A stretch of DNA of 57,093 bases. It comes from JAQBGV01 sp032128395. GTDB lineage: Bacteria; Planctomycetota; UBA8108; UBA1146. The stretch is from assembly GCA_032128395.1 (NCBI GenBank), contig JAQBGV010000054.1, positions 1 through 57,093 on the forward strand, given 5' to 3'. Shown in pieces: positions 26,098 to 34,643 of the stretch. Positions within the stretch are counted from its first letter, which is position 1; every line of letters starts with the position of its first letter. A program made the position numbers and the translations under genes. Under the pieces are notes generated by a model. It saw only the letters and a list, made by a program, of their open reading frames with translations, did no database searches and was not told the origin of the DNA.

Positions 26098-26609
26098 GTA
26101 TGGAGATCCACCGCTTCGTCCAGCAGCTCGTGCGGAGCGCATCCGCGATCCAGGCGCTCTGCGCTGATCCGGGTCTCGAACCGCATTGGAAGCCGACTCC
26201 GGAGAAGTGGTCGACCGTGGAAGTGCTCTGCCATCTCGCCGATGAGGAGCGCGAGGACTTCCGCCGCCGGCTCGATCTCACTCTGCACAACCCCGACGAG
26301 GAGTGGCCGCCGATCGACCCCGAAGGGTGGGTGAAGGAGCGCAAGTACGCCCGGCGGGATCCCCAGGAGGCGCTCGATGACTTCCGCAGCGAGCGGGAGC
26401 GTTCGATCACCTGGCTGAAAGGGCTGGAATCGCCGGATTTCTCGATCGCCCGCGAGCATCCGATCGCCGGCACGCTCCGCGCCGGCGACCTGCTCGCCTC
26501 GTGGGTGAACCACGACCTCCTGCACCTGCGGCAGATCATCGGTCTGCAGCACGCGTGGATCGAGATGACCTCGAAGCCGTTCACGAGCCGCTACGCCGGC
26601 TCCTGGTGA
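26094..26609 (+). CDS. DinB-family metal-dependent protein
   Basis: A 171-residue four-helix-bundle protein. Metal-ligand positions are visible as His in WSTVEVLCHLADEE and the pair in WVNHDLLHLRQI near the C-terminus. DinB/YfiT proteins bind a divalent ion and some act as thiol-S-transferases or hydrolases, but most are uncharacterised. The start overlaps the LOG gene stop (ATGA). It converges tightly on the alpha/beta hydrolase gene, with only one base between the stops. Confidence 0.82.
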   Translation: MSMEIHRFVQQLVRSASAIQALCADPGLEPHWKPTPEKWSTVEVLCHLADEEREDFRRRLDLTLHNPDEEWPPIDPEGWVKERKYARRDPQEALDDFRSERERSITWLKGLESPDFSIAREHPIAGTLRAGDLLASWVNHDLLHLRQIIGLQHAWIEMTSKPFTSRYAGSW

Positions 26610-26610
26610 G

Positions 26611-27459
26611 TCACTCGTCGACGGGGAGCACCTCGTCGAGAAACTCCCGCACCGCCCCGAAGTAGCGGGTCACGTCGTGGAAGTACAGGTCGTTGTGCCC
26701 CGCTCCCGGCACTTCGACCCACCGCTTCGGTTCCGCCGCCCGGACGAACAGACCCTGACCGTGCCGGTAGGGGATGATCCCGTCCTCGGTTCCGTGGAAG
26801 AAGAGCTTCGGGCAGCGCACCTCGCCGATCTTCTCGGCGTTCTCGAAGCGGTCGAGCAGGAGCCACCCGACCGGCACGAAGAAGAACTGGCTCCGCGCCA
26901 CATCGACCATGGAAGTATAGGACGCGTGGAGGATCAGACCCGCGGGCTCGTGACGTCGTGCCATCTCGACCGCGACTCCATTTCCGAGCGACTCGCCCAT
27001 CAGGACCAGCGGCCCCGGGGCGTGCTCGTGGACCCATGCGATCGCCGCCTCGCCGTCGAGATAGAGCCCGTCTTCGCTGGGGGAGCCTTCGCTCCCACCG
27101 TACCCGCGGTAGTCGATGAGAAAGACCCCCGCTCCCTGCGCGGAAAGGAGCTCCAGCCAGTCGAGACGATGACCCCGGTGTCCGCCGTTGCCGTGGAACA
27201 GAACGATCGTCCCCGGGCGGCGGCCGGCCGCGTACCAGGCGTAGATCTGGAGCCCGTCGGCGGTCGTCAGTGCGACCTCTCGGACCCCTGCGGCCGCGAC
27301 GCGGGGGGTGAAGGGCACGTCGCGCCGATCTGCCGGGTAGAGCAATCTGCGTTGGAAGACGAACAGTACGCCGCAGAGCAGCAGGTAGATCAGCGAATAG
27401 ATCCCGATGCGACGCAACCACGCGCGACGTCTCGATCGAGTGCGTTCATCGTTCTGCAC
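26611..27459 (-). CDS. Membrane-anchored alpha/beta hydrolase (BEM46/ABHD13-like)
   Basis: A 282-residue protein. The GTG at 27459 was chosen because GGAGGA lies 6 bp upstream; earlier in-frame codons lack similarity. Residues 18-36 (IGIYSLIYLLLCGVLFVF) form one transmembrane anchor. The hydrolase core has the oxyanion region LFHGNGGHRGHR, nucleophile Ser157 in GESLGNG, acid Asp226 in HGTEDGIIP and His255 in GAGHNDL, a complete triad. The pattern is that of the BEM46/ABHD13-like group; the substrate is unknown. A 144-bp gap separates it from the divergent DUF4261 gene. Confidence 0.85.
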   Translation of the reverse strand: MQNDERTRSRRRAWLRRIGIYSLIYLLLCGVLFVFQRRLLYPADRRDVPFTPRVAAAGVREVALTTADGLQIYAWYAAGRRPGTIVLFHGNGGHRGHRLDWLELLSAQGAGVFLIDYRGYGGSEGSPSEDGLYLDGEAAIAWVHEHAPGPLVLMGESLGNGVAVEMARRHEPAGLILHASYTSMVDVARSQFFFVPVGWLLLDRFENAEKIGEVRCPKLFFHGTEDGIIPYRHGQGLFVRAAEPKRWVEVPGAGHNDLYFHDVTRYFGAVREFLDEVLPVDE

Positions 27460-27603
27460 TGTGTCTCCTCCGCGCGATCCGAACAGCTTCGTAGAGTCTC
27501 GCAGGAGAGGACGGGAGGGAGAAGCTCGAACGTCGAGGGCCGATAGTTTCGGACGCGGAGACCGGTTACCTTGGTCGGAACCCTGCGGAGGAACTCGACC
27601 ACC

Positions 27604-28374
27604 ATGGACCCTGCTCGCTCCTTTCTCACCCTGATCGCTCTCGAGGAGCTCCCCGAGGAGTGGCTCGATCGCGTGGAGGGCGCGATTCTGCCGATCTGGG
27701 GGGAAACCTTCGAACGCGACCCCCGGATCACCGACGGTATTGCCGGCAAGGTGGGCGACGAAGGGGTTCGCATCGTCGGGGTGCCGGAAGCGATCCCCGA
27801 GTCGGTGCTCGCGGGTCCCTGCCGCGGTGCGTGGTACTGGCCGGAAGCGACGGAGCGGCTCGGTCGGCATCGCGGCCATCTCATCGCGGTGGTGAAGGGC
27901 CCCCTCGGCGGGGACCCGGTGATGCGGGCCCTGATGCTGACGCGGCTCACCGCGCTCATCCTCCACGCGCTCGATGGGATCGGCGTCCTCTGGGCGGGGG
28001 CTCCCTCGGTCCACGACGCGGAGCCGTTCCGCGATTCCGCGGATGAGATGGCGATGGATCGCCTGCCGCTAAGGCTCTGGGTCGACTTCCAGGTGTGGCG
28101 GAACGACGACGATGGGACCCACAGTCTGCGCACGAACGGGATGGAGCCGTTCGGTCGCCACGAACTCGAAATTCACGGATCGCCGAAGGACCAGGACGAG
28201 GTCGCGTCGTGGGCGTACAACATCGCCCACTACATCCTCGAGCGGGGGATCGAGGTCGAGGACGGCCATGCGGTAGGGAAGAGCCGGACCGAGTGGATCC
28301 GTGTGCACCGCACCGAGTCGGTCTTCGATCCCGAGAAGACGGTCTACTACCTCGACCTGGAGGCCAAGGAGTGA
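27604..28374 (+). CDS. DUF4261 domain-containing protein
   Basis: A 256-residue soluble protein. The C-terminal DUF4261 domain is recognisable from LPLRLWVDFQVWRNDDD, GMEPFGRHELEIHG and VASWAYNIAHYILERG. The N-terminal part (ALEELPEEWLDRVEG, HRGHLIAVVKGPLGG) also fits the family. DUF4261 proteins have no proven function and often occur near polymorphic-toxin immunity or stress genes. The ATG at 27604 lies 12 bp after GGAGGA; a TTG 33 bp earlier is possible. Its stop overlaps the GTG start of the epimerase gene (GTGA), which implies translational coupling. Confidence 0.82.
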   Translation: MDPARSFLTLIALEELPEEWLDRVEGAILPIWGETFERDPRITDGIAGKVGDEGVRIVGVPEAIPESVLAGPCRGAWYWPEATERLGRHRGHLIAVVKGPLGGDPVMRALMLTRLTALILHALDGIGVLWAGAPSVHDAEPFRDSADEMAMDRLPLRLWVDFQVWRNDDDGTHSLRTNGMEPFGRHELEIHGSPKDQDEVASWAYNIAHYILERGIEVEDGHAVGKSRTEWIRVHRTESVFDPEKTVYYLDLEAKE

Positions 28375-29524
28375 GCGTGCGCCGCATCGCCGTCGTCACC
28401 ACTTCGCGCGCCGACTACGGGCACCTCTTCTGGCCGCTCCGCGAACTGCGCCAGCGCCCCGACGTCGATCTCGAACTGATCGCGCTCGGCTCGCACCTCT
28501 CCCCGACCTTCGGCGAGACGGTGCGCGAGATCGAGCGGGACGGCTTCGACATCGGGGCGCGGATCGAGTGCCTCCTCGCGAGCGACACCGACGTCGGGGC
28601 CGCGAAGACGATCGGGCTCGCCATCCTTTCGCTCGCGGATCATCTCGGAAGCTCGCGCCCCGATCTCCTCCTGCTGATCGCGGATCGCTACGAGATGCTT
28701 GCGCCGGCGGCGACGGCGCTCGCGCTCCGGATCCCGATCGCGCACATCGAGGGGGAGAACTCTCCGAGGGAGCGATCGACCAGGCGGTGCGAAACGCGAT
28801 CACGATGATGAGCCACGTCCACCTCGTCCCGACCGAGACCGCGCGCCGCCGCGTGATCCAGATGGGGGAAGAGGAGTGGCGGGTGCACCGGGTCGGCGCA
28901 CCCTCCCTCGATCACCTCCGGCGCAGCGAGATCCCCGGCCGGGGTGAGATCGAGCAGCACCTCGGGATCCAGGTATCGGCCGACACCGTGGTCGTCGCGT
29001 TCCACCCGGTGACCCTCGACCGCGATCCTGCCGCGGAAGTGGATCCCTTCTTCCGGGCCATCGAGCGCATCGACCGACCGCTGGTGTTCTGCTTCCCGAA
29101 CGCGGATGCGGGCAGCTACCAGGTCCAGGAGCGCGCGCGGGAGCTCTGCGCGAAGCGCGACAACGCCCACCTCTTCGTGCACCTCCCCCATCTCGTCTAT
29201 TGGGGGCTCCTCGAACAAGCCGCGGCGATCATCGGAAACTCTTCGAGCGGAATCATGGAAGCGCCATCGGTTCCGCTGCCGACGGTGAACGTCGGTCGCC
29301 GCCAGCAGGGACGCGAACGCGCGCGCAGCGTGATCGACACCCCCGCGGAGGTGGACCGCATCCTCGCAGCGCTCGAGCGCGCACTCGAACCGAGATTTCG
29401 TGAAAGCCTCGCCGGGGTCGAGAATCCCTACGGAGATGGCCACGCCGGAGAACGCATCGCGGAGGTGCTGGCGTCTGTCGAGTTGGGCCCGGGGCTGCTC
29501 GAGAAGCGCGGGGTCGTGGTGTAG
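28371..29524 (+). CDS. neuC: UDP-N-acetylglucosamine 2-epimerase, hydrolysing NeuC type (frameshifted)
   Basis: The N-terminal half starts at the GTG at 28371 with RRIAVVTTSRADYGHLFWPL and runs to DRYEMLAPAATALALRIPIA; the C-terminal half continues in another frame with ELSEGAIDQAVRNAITMMSH. The two meet at five G (28751-28755) where six would give the invariant HIEGGELSEG motif. One missing base therefore splits a normal-length protein of about 384 residues. The family converts UDP-GlcNAc (or a diNAc derivative) to ManNAc-type sugars with loss of UDP, the first step of sialic or legionaminic acid synthesis. No neuB or neuA homologue is in the window. It is coupled to DUF4261 by a GTGA overlap and followed after 53 bp by the HEAT-repeat gene. 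Confidence 0.85.
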
Positions 29525-29577
29525 ACCGACAGGCGGTTCGCTTCGGTCGAAACGGTGCCCGACGAAAAGGAGGACCC

Positions 29578-30504
29578 GTGAAACTCGGATCCGTGATCTT
29601 CGTGGCGGTGATCGGTGGGCTCGTCGGCGCGGGGACGGTGCTCCTCGTCGATAAGGTGCAGGTGGCGGGTCCGGTCGGTAGGGAGGGCGACCTCGATCGA
29701 CTGACGAGCGAGAACCACGATCTTCGTGCACGCCTGAGCGCACTCGAAGAGCAGGCCGGCGCGGCGAAGCACGCATCTCCTGAGGGGGGGGCGAGCCTGC
29801 CGGCGCAGATCGAACGCGACCTCCTCGACAAGGCCCGCACCGCAGCCCGGGAGGAAGCCGCGAGATTCGCCGTCGGTGAGCCCACTCGGATCGCAGCCGA
29901 GGAGAAGCGGAGCGCCGCGATCGCCGAATTGCTCGAACTCGTCTGGGCCCCGCACGAGGACACCCGCCAAAACGGCATCCGCCGGCTCAGTCGCATGGGC
30001 GCGTCGGAGGCGAGCGGCGAGGTGCTCGAAGCGCTCGCGGATGAGTCTGCCCTCGTCCGGACGGAGGCCGCAGCGTTCTTCGAAGACATCTGGAGTCCGG
30101 CCGCGCTCGAACCCCTCGTCGGGCTGATGAACGGGGAGCACGACGGGGTCGCCGAGCAAGCCCTCGACGCGCTGTGCAAGTCCGGGGACGAACGCGCGCT
30201 CCTCGAGCTCGAGGCGTACTACCTCCGCGGCCCCGTCCTCGGGATCGCGTACGAAGCGGGGAAGGCGCTCGAGGAGAACCACCGCCCCGCGGTGCTCGCA
30301 GGCGGAGCCGCACGCTTCCGCGCCGCCCTCGGTTCGGCGGAACCGAGCGCCCGTCGGATCGGCCTCTCCGGTCTGCGTCACTGGGGATCCGCCGCGGACG
30401 CGGGTCTCGTCCGCCCCCTCGAGTCGGACGAGGACGAAGGGGTGCGCACCGAGGCGGTGAAGACCCTCGAAGCGTGGGGGCTCGAGCCTTCGACCGGCGA
30501 TTGA
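29578..30504 (+). CDS. Membrane-anchored coiled-coil and HEAT-repeat protein
   Basis: A 308-residue protein. Residues 4-25 (GSVIFVAVIGGLVGAGTVLL) are a membrane anchor or uncleaved signal. Residues 38-110 are charged and heptad-like (LTSENHDLRARLSALEEQ), suggesting a coiled coil. From about 113 to the end there are repeated helical pairs rich in Ala, Leu and Glu (NGIRRLSRMGASEASGEVL, VRTEAVKTLEAWG) that fit HEAT/PBS-lyase-like repeats. It probably serves as a periplasmic protein-binding scaffold. It starts at a GTG with AAAGGAGG upstream. It precedes the DUF4956-CotH-VTC genes by 126 bp on the same strand and might belong to that unit. Confidence 0.72.
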   Translation: MKLGSVIFVAVIGGLVGAGTVLLVDKVQVAGPVGREGDLDRLTSENHDLRARLSALEEQAGAAKHASPEGGASLPAQIERDLLDKARTAAREEAARFAVGEPTRIAAEEKRSAAIAELLELVWAPHEDTRQNGIRRLSRMGASEASGEVLEALADESALVRTEAAAFFEDIWSPAALEPLVGLMNGEHDGVAEQALDALCKSGDERALLELEAYYLRGPVLGIAYEAGKALEENHRPAVLAGGAARFRAALGSAEPSARRIGLSGLRHWGSAADAGLVRPLESDEDEGVRTEAVKTLEAWGLEPSTGD

Positions 30505-30630
30505 TCCACCCTTCTCACCGAAACAGCTCAAGCCGCGCCCCCGGTGGCCGAAAACTCCGATGGAGGACCAGGTTCGGCCATTCTGCCGATCCGTCGAGCG
30601 AGAGAGGCTCGGTCCGGGAGGGGGGCACAC

Positions 30631-31359
30631 GTGACACCGCTACTCGCAGATGTGGAAGGCGATATCACCGGCCTCCAGGAGTCGCTCCTCGAGGCGATCA
30701 GGAACAGCCTCACCCAGAGCGAGCAGCGAGACCTCATCGACGTGGCGCTGCACCTCATCCTGGCCGCACTCCTCTCCTGGTGCCTCGGGCTGCTCTATGT
30801 GAAGTTTGGGCGCTCGCTCTCCAATCGTCGCGCCTTCGCGTCGAACTTCATCCTGGTCACGATCGCGACGATGGTGATCATCACGATCGTGAAGAGTTCG
30901 CTGGCTCTGTCGCTCGGGCTCGTCGGTGCGCTCTCGATCGTGAGGTACCGCACCGCGATCAAGGAGCCGGAGGAGCTCTCCTTCCTCCTCCTGGCGATCA
31001 CGATAGGACTCGGGTTCGGCGCCCACCAACCCAAGACGACCTCGGTCTCCTTTGCGTTGATCGCGGTCATCATCGTGGTCCGGAGCCTCTTCCTGGTGAA
31101 ACGAGAGAACCAGAACCTCAATCTGATCGTCACGGCCAAGCCGGCGCTCGGGGTCACCGCGGAGGCGATCAGTGGTGTGGTTCAGAAGCACTGCACCCAG
31201 CTCCATATGCGCCGGTTCGACCAGAACGCCGAGAACATCGAGATCACCTTCCTGGTCGCGATCCGGAACTTCGCCGACTTCGAGGCGTGCAGAAAGGGCC
31301 TCTCGGACCTGAGCCCCGAGATCGGCATCTCGTACCTCGACCCTCAGAGCTACATCTGA
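30631..31359 (+). CDS. DUF4956 integral membrane protein
   Basis: A 242-residue protein from the GTG at 30631, chosen because GGGAGGGGG lies 6-8 bp upstream; a GTG at 30544 would add 29 residues without a good ribosome site. Four to five hydrophobic helices lie in the first two thirds (VALHLILAALLSWCLGLLYV, NFILVTIATMVIITIVKSS, LLLAITIGLGFGAHQ, ALIAVIIVVRSLF). The segment LSLGLVGALSIVRYRTAIKE is the hallmark of DUF4956. A cytoplasmic C-terminal domain of about 75 residues follows. Its stop overlaps the start of CotH (TGATG). DUF4956 genes recur beside CotH and VTC genes in many bacteria, but no function is established. A role in membrane transport or sensing for the trio is plausible. Confidence 0.86.
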   Translation: MTPLLADVEGDITGLQESLLEAIRNSLTQSEQRDLIDVALHLILAALLSWCLGLLYVKFGRSLSNRRAFASNFILVTIATMVIITIVKSSLALSLGLVGALSIVRYRTAIKEPEELSFLLLAITIGLGFGAHQPKTTSVSFALIAVIIVVRSLFLVKRENQNLNLIVTAKPALGVTAEAISGVVQKHCTQLHMRRFDQNAENIEITFLVAIRNFADFEACRKGLSDLSPEIGISYLDPQSYI

Positions 31360-33959
31360 TGCTCCGAATTCCTTCGAAGAACGAGAACGAGCGCGGCCGA
31401 CACTTCACCTTCCGGATCCACAAGCGCACGTTCTGGCTCGGTCTCTCGAGCGGCATCGCTCTCGGTGCCCTAGGGATCATCGGGTTCGCTTCCCACGACT
31501 TCAGCGACCAGCGTGCGCTCTACCACCGGCTAAGACAGGCCCAGGATTCGGTCTCGCAGCTCCTCAGCGACGTCCGGCACTTCGGGACGAAGGCTCATGC
31601 GTCATGGCAAGCCGACCCCCAGCGGATCGTTCTCGACGTCCAGGCGGAGCACATGAAGACGATCGTGGACAAGCGGAACGCCGCCCTGGAGCGCGGACTG
31701 CTGTTCGCGTCGTCCGACGACTACGTGCCGGCGAAGATCGGCACGACCGAGCGAGTATTGAAGGCGAAGATCCGGCTCAAGGGCGACTTGATGGATCACT
31801 TGAGCCACCCCGATCGCTGGTCCTTTCGGGTGCAGATCGGCGGGGATCAGGCGCTGAACGGCATGAAACGATTCTCGTTACAGCCCCCCGCGACCCGGAA
31901 CTACCTGAACGAGTGGGTGCTCCACCGCATGGTGAAGGACGAGGGTCTGATCGGTCTCCGATACGACTTCGTCTCGCTGACCCTCAACGGGAACGACCTC
32001 GGGATCTACGCTCTCGAGGAGCACTTCTCAAAACAGCTCATCGAGAGCAACGCGCGCAGAGAAGGGCCGATCCTCCGGTTCGAGGAGGGAACCTTCTGGG
32101 GAGCGCAGCACCTCGACGAGCGAGACCCCTACTTCACCGCATCGATCTCGGCGTTCGGGATGAAGTCGGTCCTCGAAGATCCCGCTACGGAAGGGCACTT
32201 CGCCCTGGCGGCGTCGCACCTTCAAGGGGTCCGCGAGGGTACGCAGCCCATCGGCTCGGCCTTCGACCTCGAGCAGATGGCGCACTATCTCGCGATCTGC
32301 GATCTCCTCGGCGCGCATCACGGTCTCAGCTACAACAACATGAGGTTCTACTACAACCCGGTGAGCGGACTTCTGGAGCCCGTCGCGTACGACGCGATCG
32401 CGGGGGTACGGATCGGGTCGACCGTGGAGTCGAGGGCGAATCTCGAAGGGATTCAAGGGTACTCGTTCCTGCGGGCGTTCTTCGAGGACCCGGAGTTCTG
32501 CGGTCACTATCACCGAGCCTTGGCGCGAGTCTGCGAGGACTCGTTTCTCGCGCGCTTCTTCGAGAAGTGGGGACCGGAGATCGAGCGACACTCGATGACG
32601 ATTCAGAGTCAGTACCCGCAGATTCGATTCGACGGGACGGTCTTCGAGCAGAATCGTGAGTTCATTCGACGATTCCTCTCCCCGGGATCGGATGGGAGCG
32701 TCTACGCGCACGAACGGGGTACGGAGTTCCGAGAGATCGATGTCGTGAGCCTCCGCCCGCGATCATCGAGTGTGACCGGAGTCCTCGGTGGGTCGGGCGT
32801 CTTCTACCCGTACCGAGACCCTGCGATTCTGACTCCGTACCGCCCCGGCCGACCAGCTCCCGTGAGGACGATGGCGCTCCCGTCGGGGTGGGACTCGGGG
32901 GACTCCGTCGCGGCCATTCGCATCGGCCCGACTGGGCTGACGGAGACGGCAGATGTCGAAGCTCGCCCCTACCCGGTCTACGGGAACTTCGCGACACTAC
33001 CGCGCGAGTCGACGTCGCGGTCGTTCCCCTTCATCCAGCGACGAACCGAGAGCGGTGTCGAAGAACTCGTGCTCCCGGCGGGGGACTTCGAGATCGATCG
33101 TGATCTCGTGATCGCCGCGCACGAGCGGCTGGTCATCACCGAGGGATGCCGGATCGATCTGCTCGCCGGGGCAAAGATCATCAGCTTCTCTGCGATCACG
33201 GCCACGGGATCGATCGATCGCCCCATCCGGATTCGATCGAGCGACGGGAGAGGACAGGGGCTGTGCGTGATCCTGGCCGAGGCACGCTCTCGTCTCCACC
33301 ATGTGCACTTCGAGGGTCTCACGTATCCCCGGGCGGGGCTCTGGTCGGTGACCGGGGCCGCTACGTTCTACGAGTCCGATGTCGAGCTCACGGACTGCAG
33401 TTTCGACTCGAATCAGTGCGAAGATGCGCTGAACATCATCCGGAGCGAGTTCACCATCGATCGCTGCCGGTTCGCGGGAGCCGCTTCCGATTCCCTGGAC
33501 TGCGATTTCAGCCAGGGGCAGATCTCTGACACGATCTTCGTGGGATCGGGGAACGATGCGATCGACACCTCCGGTTCGGCCATCCGTATCGAGCACGTCG
33601 TGATTCGAGGCGCGGGGGACAAGGGGGTGAGCGCGGGTGAGGGCAGCGATCTGCTCGCTCTTGACCTGAGGATCGAGCGCGTCGAGATCGCGGTCGCGAG
33701 CAAGGACGACTCGAGGATTCGGCTGACGGATCTCTTCATCGCAGATGCCCGGCTGGACTTCGCGGTCTACAACAAGAAACCGGAGTACGGCCCAGGACGG
33801 GTCGAGGCGAATTTCAGCGCGATGCAAGCGAGCGCGGCCCCTACGTTCCTCCTCGAGCGAGGCTCCTTCCTGCTCGTCGAGAACGAGCGGATGGCACCGA
33901 ACGAGGAGAACGTGGCCGACGACCTGTACGGAGTGAAGTATGGAAGGCGTACGCAGTAG
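31359..33959 (+). CDS. CotH-family kinase fused to a right-handed beta-helix domain
   Basis: An 866-residue protein. Residues 25-45 form a membrane anchor (FWLGLSSGIALGALGIIGFA), so the rest is probably outside the cytoplasm. The CotH domain spans about 135-470. AKIRLKGDLMDHL replaces the common KGNS strand; GMKRFSLQPPATRNYLNEW and LNGNDLGIYALEEHFSKQL are conserved; and NNMRFYYNPVSGLLEPVAYD (326-345) holds the metal-binding Asn/Asp residues of the kinase. CotH of Bacillus phosphorylates coat proteins on Ser. After about residue 590 the sequence becomes short repeating strands (GCRIDLLAGAKIISFSAITA, NDAIDTSGSAIRIEHVVIRG) typical of a parallel beta-helix. The start overlaps the DUF4956 stop and the last 20 bp overlap the VTC gene. 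Confidence 0.86.
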   Translation: MLRIPSKNENERGRHFTFRIHKRTFWLGLSSGIALGALGIIGFASHDFSDQRALYHRLRQAQDSVSQLLSDVRHFGTKAHASWQADPQRIVLDVQAEHMKTIVDKRNAALERGLLFASSDDYVPAKIGTTERVLKAKIRLKGDLMDHLSHPDRWSFRVQIGGDQALNGMKRFSLQPPATRNYLNEWVLHRMVKDEGLIGLRYDFVSLTLNGNDLGIYALEEHFSKQLIESNARREGPILRFEEGTFWGAQHLDERDPYFTASISAFGMKSVLEDPATEGHFALAASHLQGVREGTQPIGSAFDLEQMAHYLAICDLLGAHHGLSYNNMRFYYNPVSGLLEPVAYDAIAGVRIGSTVESRANLEGIQGYSFLRAFFEDPEFCGHYHRALARVCEDSFLARFFEKWGPEIERHSMTIQSQYPQIRFDGTVFEQNREFIRRFLSPGSDGSVYAHERGTEFREIDVVSLRPRSSSVTGVLGGSGVFYPYRDPAILTPYRPGRPAPVRTMALPSGWDSGDSVAAIRIGPTGLTETADVEARPYPVYGNFATLPRESTSRSFPFIQRRTESGVEELVLPAGDFEIDRDLVIAAHERLVITEGCRIDLLAGAKIISFSAITATGSIDRPIRIRSSDGRGQGLCVILAEARSRLHHVHFEGLTYPRAGLWSVTGAATFYESDVELTDCSFDSNQCEDALNIIRSEFTIDRCRFAGAASDSLDCDFSQGQISDTIFVGSGNDAIDTSGSAIRIEHVVIRGAGDKGVSAGEGSDLLALDLRIERVEIAVASKDDSRIRLTDLFIADARLDFAVYNKKPEYGPGRVEANFSAMQASAAPTFLLERGSFLLVENERMAPNEENVADDLYGVKYGRRTQ

Positions 33960-34641
33960 ACCGGAGCTCCGCTACGAGCGGAAGTTCGTCACCCGGGGCG
34001 ACCCCCGCGATGTCTTCGCGATCATCCGGACCCACCCCGCTCACTTCCGCGAGATTCACTCCGCTCGCACGGTTCACAACATCTATCTCGACACCATCGA
34101 TCGGCGCGCGTTCCACGACAACGTCGCAGGGATCGATCGGCGGCAGAAGACTCGCGTTCGCTGGTACGGCGACAGGATCGGAATTCCCGAGCAGATGACG
34201 CTCGAGCTGAAGAAACGCCTCAGCCTGGTCGGGTACAAGGAGAGTTCTCCGCTGGCGCCGTTCGAGGTTGGACCGGGTTTCTCGCTCGAATCGCTGCGCG
34301 AAGCGTTCGACCGATCATCGCTCTCGGCCGAGATCCAACTACACCTCGCGGAGCTCGAACTCGCGCTCCTCAACCAGTACGAGCGGAAGTACTTCGTGTC
34401 GAGGGATGGCAGCTACCGCGTGACCGTGGACTGGAATCTCGCCTTCTGGCGGCTTGGCCAAGGTCGGAACGCTCTGCTCGGTCGATTCCTCGAACCCGAG
34501 GCAGTCGTGGTCGAGCTGAAGTACAGCGCGGACGAAGATTCGGGAGCGCACCGCCTCTCGGAGCTCTTCCCGTTCCGCCTCAGCCGAAACTCGAAGTACG
34601 TGGCGGGGATCCAGGCGACCTGCTGCGGGGTCTCCGTCTGA
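33940..34641 (+). CDS. VTC-domain polyphosphate polymerase-like protein
   Basis: A 233-residue protein built from one VTC/triphosphate-tunnel-metalloenzyme domain. Tunnel residues can be placed in RYERKF (11-16), RVRWYGD (72-78), LELKKR (89-93), YERKYF (148-152), VELKY (191-195) and SKY near the C-terminus. In yeast Vtc4 the equivalent Lys/Arg/Glu residues bind nucleotide and polyphosphate and transfer the ATP gamma-phosphate to a growing chain. No SPX domain or transmembrane helix is present. The 20-bp overlap with the CotH gene points to tight co-expression. It ends two bases from the convergent Kelch/dockerin gene. The fold assignment is strong; polymerase activity is inferred. Confidence 0.86.
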   Translation: MEGVRSRPELRYERKFVTRGDPRDVFAIIRTHPAHFREIHSARTVHNIYLDTIDRRAFHDNVAGIDRRQKTRVRWYGDRIGIPEQMTLELKKRLSLVGYKESSPLAPFEVGPGFSLESLREAFDRSSLSAEIQLHLAELELALLNQYERKYFVSRDGSYRVTVDWNLAFWRLGQGRNALLGRFLEPEAVVVELKYSADEDSGAHRLSELFPFRLSRNSKYVAGIQATCCGVSV

Positions 34642-34643
34642 TC

